Below, piece after piece: positions 22,412-31,355 of a stretch of 64,000 bases of DNA (its first letter is position 1; each line of letters begins with the position of its first letter). The stretch is from Pseudomonas sp. ANT_H12B. Its GTDB lineage: Bacteria > Pseudomonadota > Gammaproteobacteria > Pseudomonadales > Pseudomonadaceae. Position numbers and translations under genes: made by a program. Below the pieces are notes generated by a model, which searched no databases, was not told the DNA's origin, and saw nothing but the letters and a program-made list of their open reading frames with translations. The stretch is taken from assembly GCF_008369325.1 (NCBI RefSeq), contig NZ_VOBI01000025.1:1-64000 (forward strand), given 5' to 3'.

Positions 22412-22707
22412 ACCAGGAACGCGTATTTAAAGTTCTGCTTGGCCCGCACGTTTCCGAGAAGGCTACGGTTCTGGCTGACAAGAAAGGCCAGTTCGTTTTC
22501 AAGGTTGCAACTGACGCAACCAAGCTGGAAATCAAGAAGGCCGTCGAAAGCCTGTTCAGCGTGAAAGTAGAGCGTGTTACTACCCTGAATGTTCTGGGTA
22601 AGAGCAAGCGCACTGCTCGCGGTCTGGGCAAGCGTAATGACTGGAAGAAGGCAGTTATCTCCCTTCAGCCAGGCCAAGATCTCGATTTCAGCAGCAGTGC
22701 TGAGTAA
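22408..22707 (+). CDS. rplW: Ribosomal protein L23
   Basis: This 99-aa protein sits at the tunnel exit, where it docks trigger factor and SRP. The start [19 protein letters not shown] and the loop [20 protein letters not shown] are typical. The ATGA overlap with rplD implies coupled translation. Confidence 0.97.
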
Positions 22708-22721
22708 GGAAGGGGTGCATC

Positions 22722-23546
22722 ATGGCAATCGTTAAATGCAAACCGACTTCCCCTGGCCGCCGTTTTGTGGTCAAGGTGGTCAACCAGGAGCTGCATAAAG
22801 GCGCTCCTCACGCACCGCTGCTCGAGAAAAAATCGAAGACTGGTGGTCGTAACAACAATGGTCGTATTACCACTCGTCACATCGGTGGTGGCCACAAGCA
22901 GCATTATCGTCTGGTCGATTTCCGTCGCAACGACAAAGATGGCATCTCTGCCACTGTCGAGCGCATTGAATACGATCCAAACCGTACTGCTCACATCGCT
23001 CTGCTGCTGTACGCAGATGGCGAGCGTCGCTACATCATCGCCCCTAAAGGCGTGAGTGCTGGTGACCAGCTGATCGCAGGTGCTCTGGCGCCGATCAAGC
23101 CGGGCAACGCTCTGCAACTGCGTAACATTCCAGTTGGTAGCACCGTACACGGCATCGAATTGAAGCCAGGTAAAGGCGCGCAAATCGCTCGTTCCGCTGG
23201 TGCTTCGGCTCAGCTGATCGCTCGTGAAGGTGTCTACGTGACCCTGCGTCTGCGTTCTGGTGAGATGCGTAAAGTGCTGGCTGAATGCCGCGCGACCCTG
23301 GGTGAAGTCTCGAACTCCGAGCACAGCCTGCGTTCGCTGGGTAAAGCTGGTGCCAAACGCTGGCGTGGCGTTCGCCCAACCGTTCGTGGTGTTGCCATGA
23401 ACCCGGTTGACCACCCACATGGTGGTGGTGAAGGTCGTACCTCTGGTGGTCGTCATCCGGTATCGCCATGGGGCTTCCCGACTAAGGGCGCGAAGACTCG
23501 TGGTAATAAGCGTACCGACAAAATGATCGTCCGTCGTCGCAAGTAA
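22722..23546 (+). CDS. rplB: Ribosomal protein L2
   Basis: This 274-aa protein is needed for subunit association and peptidyl transfer. The loop with the essential histidine is in MNPVDHPHGGGEGRTSGG (about residues 226-243), and the C-terminus is lysine/arginine rich (TDKMIVRRRK). Confidence 0.98.
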   Translation: MAIVKCKPTSPGRRFVVKVVNQELHKGAPHAPLLEKKSKTGGRNNNGRITTRHIGGGHKQHYRLVDFRRNDKDGISATVERIEYDPNRTAHIALLLYADGERRYIIAPKGVSAGDQLIAGALAPIKPGNALQLRNIPVGSTVHGIELKPGKGAQIARSAGASAQLIAREGVYVTLRLRSGEMRKVLAECRATLGEVSNSEHSLRSLGKAGAKRWRGVRPTVRGVAMNPVDHPHGGGEGRTSGGRHPVSPWGFPTKGAKTRGNKRTDKMIVRRRK

Positions 23547-23562
23547 ATAGAGGGATACGACA

Positions 23563-23838
23563 GTGCCACGTTCTCTGAAAAAAGGTCCTTTTATTGATCT
23601 TCACCTACTGAAGAAGATCGAAGTGGCGGCGGAAAAGAACGATCGCAAACCAGTTAAAACCTGGTCGCGTCGTTCGATGATCCTGCCACAAATGGTCGGT
23701 TTGACCATTGCAGTGCATAACGGTCGTCAACATGTTCCAGTTCTCGTGAACGAAGACATGGTCGGCCACAAACTAGGCGAGTTTGCCGGTACCCGCACAT
23801 ATCGTGGGCACGTGGCAGACAAGAAAGCCAAGCGTTAA
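23563..23838 (+). CDS. rpsS: Ribosomal protein S19
   Basis: This 91-aa 30S-head protein contacts the A-site tRNA and S13. It starts with GTG (PRSLKKGPFIDLHLLKK follows) behind AGAGGG. The motif KTWSRRSMILPQMVG and C-terminal GTRTYRGHVADKKAKR are intact. Confidence 0.97.
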   Translation: MPRSLKKGPFIDLHLLKKIEVAAEKNDRKPVKTWSRRSMILPQMVGLTIAVHNGRQHVPVLVNEDMVGHKLGEFAGTRTYRGHVADKKAKR

Positions 23839-23851
23839 GGGGTAAGGAACG

Positions 23852-24184
23852 ATGGAAGTAGCCGCTAAGTTGTCGGGCGCTCGAATCTCCGCCCAGAAAG
23901 CCCGCTTGGTCGCCGACCAGATCCGCGGGAAGAAGGTGGGCGAAGCGCTCAACCTGTTGGCTTTCAGCAGTAAGAAAGCCGCCGAGATCATGAAGAAAGT
24001 GCTGGAGTCGGCCGTAGCCAACGCCGAGCATAACGAAGGCGCAGACGTTGATGACCTTAAAGTCAGCACCGTTTTCGTCAACGAAGGGCGTTCGCTGAAG
24101 CGAATCATGCCACGTGCCAAAGGCCGTGCTGATCGCATCGTCAAGCGGTCTTGCCATATCACTGTCAAGGTTGCTGACAAGTAA
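23852..24184 (+). CDS. rplV: Ribosomal protein L22
   Basis: This 110-aa protein sends a long beta-hairpin ([20 protein letters not shown], about residues 74-93) into the exit tunnel, where deletions can confer macrolide resistance; here it is full length. The start [20 protein letters not shown] is typical. Confidence 0.97.
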
Positions 24185-24197
24185 CGGAGTCGAAGAG

Positions 24198-24884
24198 ATG
24201 GGTCAGAAAGTACATCCCATTGGCATTCGCCTGGGAATCGTCAAGGAGCACACCTCCGTCTGGTACGCAGACGGTCGGACTTATGCGGACTATTTGTTCG
24301 CTGATCTGAAGGTGCGTGAGTATCTCCAAGACAAACTAAAAAGCGCGTCCGTAAGCCGTATCGATATCCATCGTCCGGCTCAAACAGCACGTATCACCAT
24401 CCACACTGCTCGTCCAGGTATCGTTATCGGGAAGAAAGGTGAAGATGTTGAGAAACTGCGTCAGGACCTGACCAAGCAAATGGGTGTGCCTGTGCACATC
24501 AATATCGAAGAAATCCGCAAGCCGGAACTCGACGGTATGTTGGTTGCGCAGAGCGTAGCTCAGCAGCTGGAGCGCCGCGTAATGTTCCGTCGCGCTATGA
24601 AGCGCGCTGTACAGAACGCCATGCGCATTGGTGCCAAAGGCATCAAAATCCAAGTGAGCGGTCGTCTCGGCGGTGCTGAAATCGCACGTACTGAATGGTA
24701 TCGCGAAGGTCGTGTGCCACTGCACACCCTGCGTGCCGACATCGACTATGCCAACTACGAAGCTCACACCACTTACGGTGTGATCGGTGTAAAGGTTTGG
24801 ATCTTCAAAGGCGAAGTAATTGGTGGTCGCCAAGAAGAGCTGAAACCACAAGCACCAGCGCCTCGTAAAAAAGCTGCTAAGTAA
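24198..24884 (+). CDS. rpsC: Ribosomal protein S3
   Basis: This 228-aa mRNA-entry protein has helicase-like function together with S4 and S5. The start is ATG 24198 ([15 protein letters not shown]) after GGAGTCGAAGAG; the longer open frame would overlap rplV by 71 bases and is not supported. The KH-domain motif [17 protein letters not shown] lies at about 64-80. The C-terminal tail is basic ([12 protein letters not shown]). Confidence 0.96.
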
Positions 24885-24896
24885 GGGGTACGCCAA

Positions 24897-25310
24897 ATGT
24901 TGCAACCAAAGCGTACGAAGTTCCGCAAGCAGATGACAGGCCACAACCGTGGTCTGGCTCAGCGCGGTAGCAAAGTCAGCTTCGGCGAGTTCGCGCTGAA
25001 GTCTGTAGCTCGTGGTCGTCTCACCGCTCGTCAGATCGAGTCAGCGCGTCGTGCTCTGACCCGTCACGTTAAACGTGGCGGCAAGATCTGGATCCGTGTA
25101 TTCCCGGACAAGCCTATTTCCAAAAAGCCACTCGAAGTTCGGATGGGTAAAGGTAAGGGTAGTGTGGAGTACTGGGTTGCCCAGATTCAGCCAGGCAAAG
25201 TCCTGTATGAAATCGAGGGTGTTACTGAAGAGCTGGCGCGTGAGGCTTTTGCCTTGGCTGCTGCAAAGCTGCCGCTCGCCACTGCCTTCGTTAAACGGAC
25301 GGTGATGTGA
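24897..25310 (+). CDS. rplP: Ribosomal protein L16
   Basis: This 137-aa protein positions tRNA in the A and P sites. It has LQPKRTKFRKQMTGHNRG at the N-terminus and the conserved RMGKGKGSVEYWVA near 80-93; the arginine before MGKGKG is the one hydroxylated by YcfD in E. coli. The stop TGA shares a base with the rpmC start. Confidence 0.97.
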   Translation: MLQPKRTKFRKQMTGHNRGLAQRGSKVSFGEFALKSVARGRLTARQIESARRALTRHVKRGGKIWIRVFPDKPISKKPLEVRMGKGKGSVEYWVAQIQPGKVLYEIEGVTEELAREAFALAAAKLPLATAFVKRTVM

Positions 25311-25501
25311 TGAAAGCGAACGAACTTCGTGAAAAAGACGCGCCGCAGCTTAACGAGCAACTGCTCGGCCTGCTGCGCGACCAGTTCAATCTGCGCATGC
25401 AGAAAGCAACTGGCCAGTTGGGGCAGTCTCACCTGCTCCGGCAAGTTAAGCGTGACATCGCTCGCGTGAAGACTGTGCTCAAACAGCAGGCAGGTAAGTA
25501 A
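25310..25501 (+). CDS. rpmC: Ribosomal protein L29
   Basis: This 63-aa helical protein lies at the tunnel exit beside L23. It starts at ATG 25310 (MKANELREKDAPQLNEQL), overlapping the rplP stop by one base; an in-frame GTG one codon earlier is possible but less likely. The C-terminus LRQVKRDIARVKTVLKQQ is typical. Confidence 0.96.
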   Translation: MKANELREKDAPQLNEQLLGLLRDQFNLRMQKATGQLGQSHLLRQVKRDIARVKTVLKQQAGK

Positions 25502-25503
25502 TC

Positions 25504-25770
25504 ATGGCTGAAGCCGAAAAAACCGTCCGTACGCTGACTGGCCGTGTTGTCAGCGACAAAATGGACAAGACCATCACCGTTCTGATCGAGCGTCGCGTTA
25601 AGCACCCGATCTACGGTAAATACGTTAAGCGTTCGACTAAGCTGCACGCGCACGACGAAACCAATCAGTGCCACATCGGCGACAAAGTCACTATTCGTGA
25701 AACTCGTCCTTTGGCCAAGACAAAGTCTTGGGCGCTGGTTGATGTTCTCGAACGCGCTGTGGAAGTCTAA
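25504..25770 (+). CDS. rpsQ: Ribosomal protein S17
   Basis: This 88-aa primary 16S rRNA-binding protein has an OB fold, with the conserved GRVVSDKMDKTITVLIERR near the N-terminus and KYVKRSTKLHAHDE in the middle. It starts 2 bp after rpmC. Confidence 0.97.
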   Translation: MAEAEKTVRTLTGRVVSDKMDKTITVLIERRVKHPIYGKYVKRSTKLHAHDETNQCHIGDKVTIRETRPLAKTKSWALVDVLERAVEV

Positions 25771-25793
25771 GGACTAGGGGTCGGAGAAATTAT

Positions 25794-26162
25794 ATGATTC
25801 AGACTCAATCCATGCTCGATGTGGCCGATAACAGCGGCGCTCGCCGCGTTATGTGCATCAAGGTGCTGGGTGGCTCCCATCGTCGTTACGCTGGTATCGG
25901 TGACATCATCAAAGTTACCGTGAAGGAAGCAATTCCTCGCGGTAAAGTGAAAAAAGGCCAAGTGATGACTGCTGTTGTGGTCCGCACTCGTCACGGCGTA
26001 CGTCGTGCTGATGGCTCCATTATCCGCTTTGATGGCAACGCTGCTGTTCTTCTGAACAACAAGCAAGAGCCGATCGGCACCCGTATCTTTGGGCCAGTGA
26101 CCCGTGAACTTCGTACTGAGAAGTTCATGAAGATCGTCTCGCTCGCCCCAGAAGTGCTGTAA
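25794..26162 (+). CDS. rplN: Ribosomal protein L14
   Basis: This 122-aa protein forms intersubunit bridges and is the target of the RsfS silencing factor. It has MIQTQSMLDVADNSGARRVM at the start and GTRIFGPVTRELR near 96-108. Confidence 0.97.
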   Translation: MIQTQSMLDVADNSGARRVMCIKVLGGSHRRYAGIGDIIKVTVKEAIPRGKVKKGQVMTAVVVRTRHGVRRADGSIIRFDGNAAVLLNNKQEPIGTRIFGPVTRELRTEKFMKIVSLAPEVL

Positions 26163-26173
26163 GGAGATCCGAC

Positions 26174-26488
26174 ATGCAAAAGATTCGTCGTGACGACGAG
26201 ATCATCGTGATCGCCGGCAAAGACAAAGGTAAGCGCGGTAAGGTGCTTAAGGTTCTCGCTGACGACCGTCTGGTCGTAGGTGGTCTGAACCTGGTTAAGC
26301 GTCATACCAAGCCTAACCCTGCGTCGGGCGTACAAGGCGGTATCGTCGAGAAAGAAGCGCCATTGCACGCTTCCAACGTTGCCATTTTCAACGGCGAAAC
26401 CAACAAGGCTGATCGCGTTGGTTTCAAAGTAGAAGACGGCAAGAAAATTCGTGTCTTCAAGTCGACCCAAAAAGCGGTTGATGCTTGA
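26174..26488 (+). CDS. rplX: Ribosomal protein L24
   Basis: This 104-aa assembly-initiator protein has a KOW motif (DDEIIVIAGKDKGKRGKVLK, residues 6-25), which binds the 5' domain of 23S rRNA. The spacing to its neighbours (11 and 20 bp) indicates one transcript. Confidence 0.97.
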   Translation: MQKIRRDDEIIVIAGKDKGKRGKVLKVLADDRLVVGGLNLVKRHTKPNPASGVQGGIVEKEAPLHASNVAIFNGETNKADRVGFKVEDGKKIRVFKSTQKAVDA

Positions 26489-26508
26489 ACACTGCTAGGT
26501 AGAAGACC

Positions 26509-27048
26509 ATGGCACGACTAAAAGAGATTTACTGGAAGGAAATCGCACCGAAGCTTAAGGAAGAACTTAAGCTTTCGAACGTGATGGAAGTTCCACGCGT
26601 TACCAAAATCACCCTGAACATGGGTCTGGGCGAAGCGGTCGGTGACAAAAAAGTCATCGAGCACGCTGTTGCTGACCTGGAAAAGATCACCGGTCAGAAA
26701 GTCGTTGTGACTTACGCTCGGAAATCCATCGCTGGCTTTAAAGTCCGTGAAGGTTGGCCGATCGGCGTCAAAGTGACCCTGCGCCGTGAGCGTATGTACG
26801 AGTTCCTGGATCGTCTGCTGTCGATCTCCCTGCCTCGGGTTCGCGACTTCCGCGGCCTGAATGCCAAGTCCTTCGATGGTCGTGGTAACTACAGCATGGG
26901 CGTTAAAGAGCAGATCATCTTCCCGGAAATCGACTACGACAAGATCGATGCTCTCCGCGGTCTGGACATTACCCTGACCACCACTGCCAAGAACGATGAT
27001 GAAGGTCGCGCCCTGTTGCGTGCTTTCAAATTCCCGTTCCGCAACTGA
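26509..27048 (+). CDS. rplE: Ribosomal protein L5
   Basis: This 179-aa protein binds 5S rRNA in the central protuberance and contacts the P-site tRNA. Signature segments are VPRVTKITLNMGLGEA (about 25-40) and LPRVRDFRGLNAKSFDGRGN (about 107-126). The C-terminus LLRAFKFPFRN is standard. Confidence 0.97.
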   Translation: MARLKEIYWKEIAPKLKEELKLSNVMEVPRVTKITLNMGLGEAVGDKKVIEHAVADLEKITGQKVVVTYARKSIAGFKVREGWPIGVKVTLRRERMYEFLDRLLSISLPRVRDFRGLNAKSFDGRGNYSMGVKEQIIFPEIDYDKIDALRGLDITLTTTAKNDDEGRALLRAFKFPFRN

Positions 27049-27061
27049 TTGGAGTAGGAAA

Positions 27062-27367
27062 ATGGCCAAGATGAGCATGAAAAACCGCGAGCTGAAGCGT
27101 CAGCTCACGGTTGCCAAGTACGCCAAAAAGCGTGCAGCACTGAAAGCTATCATCGTTGATCTGAACGCAAGTCCAGAAGCGCGTTGGGAAGCTACAGTAG
27201 CTCTGCAGAAGCAGCCACGTGACGCAAGCGCCTCGCGCATGCGTAACCGCTGCCGCCTGACCGGTCGTCCACACGGCGTTTACCGCAAGTTCGGCCTCGG
27301 CCGTAACAAACTGCGTGAAGCGGCAATGCGTGGTGACGTACCAGGTCTGGTTAAAGCCAGCTGGTAA
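27062..27367 (+). CDS. rpsN: Ribosomal protein S14
   Basis: This 101-aa 30S-head protein is the zinc-free long form: the CxxC pairs of the short form are absent and RMRNRCRLTGRPHGVYRKFG is present. The start is ATG 27062 (MAKMSMKNRELKRQL) behind GGAGTAGG; the longer open frame overlaps rplE and is not supported. Confidence 0.96.
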   Translation: MAKMSMKNRELKRQLTVAKYAKKRAALKAIIVDLNASPEARWEATVALQKQPRDASASRMRNRCRLTGRPHGVYRKFGLGRNKLREAAMRGDVPGLVKASW

Positions 27368-27430
27368 GTACTTTCGAAGTCTCGGTGGTCAGGATCGCAA
27401 GATACTGACCACCGGTGGCCTTGAATCTGG

Positions 27431-27460
27431 AACAAGCCCCCTTTGGGGCTTGTTTCATTT
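27431..27460 (+). terminator. Hairpin between rpsN and rpsH
   Basis: A perfect 10-bp stem AACAAGCCCC/GGGGCTTGTT with loop CTTT is followed by TCATTT. It lies in a 208-bp gap inside an operon whose other gaps are under 30 bp. It may be a partial terminator that lowers or conditions expression of the distal spc genes. Confidence 0.65.
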
Positions 27461-27495
27461 CCGGAGTATGTCTAAAATACGCGGCTCGCCTGAGC

Positions 27496-27556
27496 CCGAG
27501 TGTTTTATGCTCGGAGATTCTCGGTGACATATGTAGCCGCAAGGCTAATTTTTTTG
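27496..27556 (+). promoter_or_regulatory. Structured leader of rpsH
   Basis: Two more hairpins follow the first: CCGAG (27496-27500) with CTCGG (27510-27514), and TAGCC (27534-27538) with GGCTA (27543-27547) around GCAA, which is followed by ATTTTTTT. Either could be a target for ribosomal-protein feedback. A TAAAAT at about 27472 could be a -10 box, but no good -35 was seen. Confidence 0.4.
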
Positions 27557-27575
27557 TATTAGGAGCGTCTAGCCC

Positions 27576-27968
27576 ATGAGTATGCAGGACCCGTTAGCGG
27601 ACATGCTAACTCGTATCCGTAATGCCCAGATGGCTGAAAAGTCCGTCGTAAGCATGCCATCTTCCACGTTGAAGGTAGCTGTTGCCAAAGTCCTGAAAGA
27701 CGAAGGTTACATTGCGGGTTATCAGATCAGCAGCGAAATCAAACCACTGCTGTCCATCGAGCTGAAGTACTTCGAAGGCCGTCCGGTCATCGAAGAAGTG
27801 AAGCGCGTTAGCCGTCCAGGCCTGCGTCAGTACAAGTCCGTCGATGATCTGCCAAAAGTTCGTGGCGGTCTCGGTGTGTCTATCGTCTCCACCAACAAAG
27901 GTGTGATGACGGATCGTGCTGCGCGCGCTGCCGGTGTCGGCGGCGAAGTTCTTTGCACTGTGTTCTAA
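27576..27968 (+). CDS. rpsH: Ribosomal protein S8
   Basis: This 130-aa central-domain binder of 16S rRNA is the known feedback repressor of the spc operon in E. coli. The start MSMQDPLADMLTRIRNAQ and the C-terminus STNKGVMTDRAARAAGVGG are typical. Its leader is unusually long for this operon. Confidence 0.97.
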   Translation: MSMQDPLADMLTRIRNAQMAEKSVVSMPSSTLKVAVAKVLKDEGYIAGYQISSEIKPLLSIELKYFEGRPVIEEVKRVSRPGLRQYKSVDDLPKVRGGLGVSIVSTNKGVMTDRAARAAGVGGEVLCTVF

Positions 27969-27980
27969 GGGGGGGTAAGC

Positions 27981-28514
27981 ATGTCACGCGTCGCTAAGAA
28001 CCCCGTTAAGCTGCCAGCCGGTGTCGAAGTCAAATTCGCAGGTCAACAGCTTTCGGTGAAGGGTGCCAAGGGCACTCTCGAACTGAACATCCATTCGTCC
28101 GTTGAGATCGTTGAAGAAGCTGGTGAGCTGCGTTTCGCTGCTCGCAATGGCGATCAACAAACTCGCGCAATGGCTGGTACCACTCGTGCGTTGGTAAACA
28201 ACATGGTCCAAGGCGTAAGCCAAGGCTTCGAGCGCAAGCTCCAGCTGGTCGGTGTTGGTTACAAAGCGCAAGCAAAAGGCACAGTGCTGAACCTGGCTCT
28301 TGGCTTCTCGCACCCAGTGGATTATGAACTGCCGGAAGGCATCACCGCTGAGACTCCTAGCCAAACCGACATCCTGATTCGGGGTATCGATAAGCAGCTA
28401 GTAGGTCAAGTGGCCGCCGAGATCCGCGACTTCCGTCCACCAGAGCCGTACAAAGGCAAAGGTGTGCGCTACGCGGACGAAGTCGTCCGTCGTAAAGAAG
28501 CCAAGAAGAAGTAG
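27981..28514 (+). CDS. rplF: Ribosomal protein L6
   Basis: This 177-aa protein sits near the sarcin-ricin loop and factor-binding site. Two repeated folds are seen: residues 1-80, and the C-terminal one ending with FRPPEPYKGKGVRYADEVVR, the family signature at about 154-173. Confidence 0.97.
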   Translation: MSRVAKNPVKLPAGVEVKFAGQQLSVKGAKGTLELNIHSSVEIVEEAGELRFAARNGDQQTRAMAGTTRALVNNMVQGVSQGFERKLQLVGVGYKAQAKGTVLNLALGFSHPVDYELPEGITAETPSQTDILIRGIDKQLVGQVAAEIRDFRPPEPYKGKGVRYADEVVRRKEAKKK

Positions 28515-28524
28515 GGCATAGCAA

Positions 28525-28875
28525 ATGACCGACAAAAAAGTTACTCGACTGCGTCGCGCTCGCAAAGCACGCCTGAAAATGCACGAACTCGAAGTCGTGC
28601 GTCTCTGCGTGTTCCGTTCGTCGCAGCACATCTACGCCCAGGTCATTTCGGCCGACGGCAACAAAGTCCTGGCATCTGCCTCGACTTTGGATAAAGAACT
28701 GCGTGATGGCGCCACTGGCAACATCGACGCGGCCACTAAGGTTGGCCAGCTGGTCGCTACGCGTGCTAAAGCCGCTGGCGTCTCGCAGGTGGCTTTCGAC
28801 CGCTCTGGCTTCAAGTACCACGGCCGCGTCAAGGCGCTGGCTGATGCTGCTCGTGAAGCTGGGCTGGAGTTCTAA
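28525..28875 (+). CDS. rplR: Ribosomal protein L18
   Basis: This 116-aa protein carries 5S rRNA into the 50S subunit together with L5. The basic N-terminus KKVTRLRRARKARLKM and the C-terminus FDRSGFKYHGRVKALADAAR are standard. Confidence 0.97.
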   Translation: MTDKKVTRLRRARKARLKMHELEVVRLCVFRSSQHIYAQVISADGNKVLASASTLDKELRDGATGNIDAATKVGQLVATRAKAAGVSQVAFDRSGFKYHGRVKALADAAREAGLEF

Positions 28876-28878
28876 GTT

Positions 28879-29379
28879 ATGTCAAATAACGACCAAAAGC
28901 GCGACGAAGGCTACATTGAGAAGCTGGTTCAAGTTAACCGCGTAGCCAAAACCGTAAAAGGCGGCCGTATCTTCACTTTCACCGCGTTGACCGTGGTTGG
29001 TGATGGTAAAGGGCGTGTTGGCTTCGGCCGTGGCAAGTCACGTGAAGTGCCTGCTGCGATCCAGAAGGCAATGGAAGCTGCTCGCCGCAACATGATCCAA
29101 GTTGATCTGAACGGCACCACTCTGCAGTACGCAATGAAGTCCGGTCACGGCGCTTCGAAGGTGTACATGCAGCCTGCATCTGAAGGTACCGGTATCATCG
29201 CTGGCGGCGCTATGCGTGCTGTCCTCGAAGTTGCTGGCGTTCAGAACGTTCTGGCCAAGTGCTACGGCTCGACTAACCCGGTAAACGTGGTTCACGCCAC
29301 TTTCAAAGGTTTGAAAGCTATGCAGTCTCCTGAGTCCATTGCCGCCAAGCGTGGCAAAAGCGTCAAGGAGATCTTCTGA
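28879..29379 (+). CDS. rpsE: Ribosomal protein S5
   Basis: This 166-aa protein is involved in decoding accuracy. The dsRBD-like N-terminal signature VNRVAKTVKGGRIFTFTALT (about 15-34) covers the spectinomycin-binding loop, which appears wild type. The C-terminal domain has STNPVNVVHATFKGL. It begins 3 bp after rplR. Confidence 0.97.
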   Translation: MSNNDQKRDEGYIEKLVQVNRVAKTVKGGRIFTFTALTVVGDGKGRVGFGRGKSREVPAAIQKAMEAARRNMIQVDLNGTTLQYAMKSGHGASKVYMQPASEGTGIIAGGAMRAVLEVAGVQNVLAKCYGSTNPVNVVHATFKGLKAMQSPESIAAKRGKSVKEIF

Positions 29380-29381
29380 TC

Positions 29382-29558
29382 ATGGCTACCGTTAAAGTTA
29401 CGCTGATCAAAAGCATGACCGGCCGCATCCCTAACCACAAACTGTGCGTTAAGGGTCTGGGTCTGCGTCGCATCGGTCACACTGTAGAAGTACTTGATAC
29501 TCCCGAGAATCGCGGGATGATCAACAAGGCTTACTACATGCTGCGTGTCGAGGGTTAA
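29382..29558 (+). CDS. rpmD: Ribosomal protein L30
   Basis: This 58-aa small protein reads MATVKVTLIKSMTGRIPNHK, then LGLRRIGHTVEVLDTPENRG, ending at LRVEG. The L30 signature (IG...K..LGLRR) is preserved. It sits 2 bp after rpsE and 3 bp before rplO, as in all spc operons. Confidence 0.95.
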   Translation: MATVKVTLIKSMTGRIPNHKLCVKGLGLRRIGHTVEVLDTPENRGMINKAYYMLRVEG

Positions 29559-29561
29559 TCG

Positions 29562-29999
29562 ATGAAACTCAATGATCTGAGTCCAGCGCCGGGTTCCCGT
29601 CGCGAAAAGCATCGTCCGGGCCGTGGTATCGGTAGTGGTTTGGGCAAGACCGGTGGCCGTGGCCACAAAGGTCAATCCTCCCGCTCCGGTGGCACCATTG
29701 CTCCAGGCTTTGAAGGCGGTCAACAGCCGCTGCATCGTCGCCTGCCGAAATTCGGTTTCGTTTCCCTGAAAGCCATGGATCGCGCAGAAGTGCGTTTGTC
29801 CGAGCTGGCTAAAGTGGAAGGCGACATCGTCACCGTGCAGTCCCTGAAAGATGCCAACGTGATCAACGTCAACGTACAGCGTGTGAAAATCATGCTGTCC
29901 GGCGAAGTTACTCGCGCTGTTACCATCGGAAAGGGAATCGGCGCCACCAAAGGTGCGCGTGCGGCTATCGAAGCAGCTGGCGGCAAGTTCGAGGAATAA
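29562..29999 (+). CDS. rplO: Ribosomal protein L15
   Basis: This 145-aa late-assembly protein has a glycine/arginine-rich N-terminal extension that threads into 23S rRNA (GRGIGSGLGKTGGRGHKGQS, about 22-41). It is followed without a gap by secY: the stop TAA ends at 29999 and the ATG begins at 30000. Confidence 0.97.
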   Translation: MKLNDLSPAPGSRREKHRPGRGIGSGLGKTGGRGHKGQSSRSGGTIAPGFEGGQQPLHRRLPKFGFVSLKAMDRAEVRLSELAKVEGDIVTVQSLKDANVINVNVQRVKIMLSGEVTRAVTIGKGIGATKGARAAIEAAGGKFEE

Positions 30000-31328
30000 A
30001 TGGCTAAGCAAGGTGCTCTCTCTGCGCTCGGCAAAGGCGGTATGTCTGAACTCTGGGCTCGTCTGCGTTTTCTGTTCCTGGCGATTATCGTCTACCGAAT
30101 AGGCGCACACATCCCGGTTCCAGGTATCAACCCGGACCGACTCGCGGACCTGTTTCGACAGAATGAGGGGACCATTCTTAGCTTGTTCAACATGTTTTCC
30201 GGCGGCGCGCTGGAGCGGATGAGTATCTTTGCACTGGGGATCATGCCGTACATTTCGGCATCGATCATCATGCAGTTGATGACCGCCGTCAGCCCGCAAC
30301 TGGAGCAGTTGAAGAAGGAAGGTGAAGCTGGGCGTCGCAAGATTGCTCAGTACACCCGCTACGGCACCGTCGTCCTCGCTCTCGTTCAGGCAATTGGCAT
30401 GTCCATTGGTCTGGCGGGGCAGGGCGTTGCGTTCACTGGTGACTTTGGCTTCCATTTCGTCGCGGTATCCACTTTTGTGGCTGGTGCGATGTTCATGATG
30501 TGGCTGGGTGAGCAGATTACTGAGCGTGGTGTTGGCAACGGTATCTCGATGTTGATTTTCGCAGGTATCGTCGCCGGTCTTCCGAGAGCGATCGGGCAGT
30601 CTTTCGAGTCTGCGCGTCAGGGGGATATCAACATCTTCGCCCTGGTTGCCATCGGTTTGCTGGCAGTAGCGATTATCGGTTTTGTGGTGTTCATTGAGCG
30701 TGGTCAGCGTCGTATTGCTGTTCATTACGCCAAGCGTCAGCAGGGCCGCAAGGTCTTCGCCGCGCAGACTAGCCACTTGCCGCTGAAGGTGAACATGGCC
30801 GGTGTTATTCCGGCCATTTTCGCGAGCAGCATTTTGCTGTTCCCGGCTTCGTTGGGTACCTGGTTTGGTCAGTCTGAAGGTATGGGCTGGCTGCAGGACA
30901 TCTCGCAGTCGATCGCTCCTGGTCAGCCGTTGAATATTCTGCTGTTTAGTGCAGGGATTATTTTCTTCTGCTTCTTCTATACGGCGTTGATGTTCAATCC
31001 GAAAGACGTAGCGGAAAACCTGAAGAAGTCCGGTGCCTTTATTCCGGGCATCCGTCCAGGCGAGCAGTCTGCGCGCTACATTGATGGCGTTCTGACTCGT
31101 TTGACCCTGTTCGGTGCTCTATATATGACGGCCGTGTGTCTGTTGCCCCAATTCCTGGTGGTTGCGGCAAACGTTCCGTTCTACCTTGGCGGGACCTCGT
31201 TGCTGATCGTCGTCGTGGTTGTGATGGACTTCATGTCCCAAGTACAATCACACCTCGTTTCGCACCAGTACGAATCCCTGATGAAGAAAGCCAACCTGAA
31301 GGGTTACGGCAGCGGCATGTTGCGCTGA
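30000..31328 (+). CDS. secY: SecY: protein translocase channel
   Basis: This 442-aa ten-helix membrane channel forms the Sec translocon with SecE and SecG. Conserved segments include YRIGAHIPVPGINPD in helix 1, FALGIMPYISASIIMQLMT in helix 2 and the cytosolic loop AQTSHLPLKVNMAGVIPAIF. It is the second-to-last gene of the spc unit and directly abuts rplO. Confidence 0.98.
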   Translation: MAKQGALSALGKGGMSELWARLRFLFLAIIVYRIGAHIPVPGINPDRLADLFRQNEGTILSLFNMFSGGALERMSIFALGIMPYISASIIMQLMTAVSPQLEQLKKEGEAGRRKIAQYTRYGTVVLALVQAIGMSIGLAGQGVAFTGDFGFHFVAVSTFVAGAMFMMWLGEQITERGVGNGISMLIFAGIVAGLPRAIGQSFESARQGDINIFALVAIGLLAVAIIGFVVFIERGQRRIAVHYAKRQQGRKVFAAQTSHLPLKVNMAGVIPAIFASSILLFPASLGTWFGQSEGMGWLQDISQSIAPGQPLNILLFSAGIIFFCFFYTALMFNPKDVAENLKKSGAFIPGIRPGEQSARYIDGVLTRLTLFGALYMTAVCLLPQFLVVAANVPFYLGGTSLLIVVVVVMDFMSQVQSHLVSHQYESLMKKANLKGYGSGMLR

Positions 31329-31355
31329 GTACCCATAAGGTTCGAGGAGTTGGTG

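Noticed and set aside
24114..24197. Upstream start for rpsC inside rplV
   Set aside because: S3 begins MGQKVHPIG; the longer form overlaps rplV and lacks conservation.
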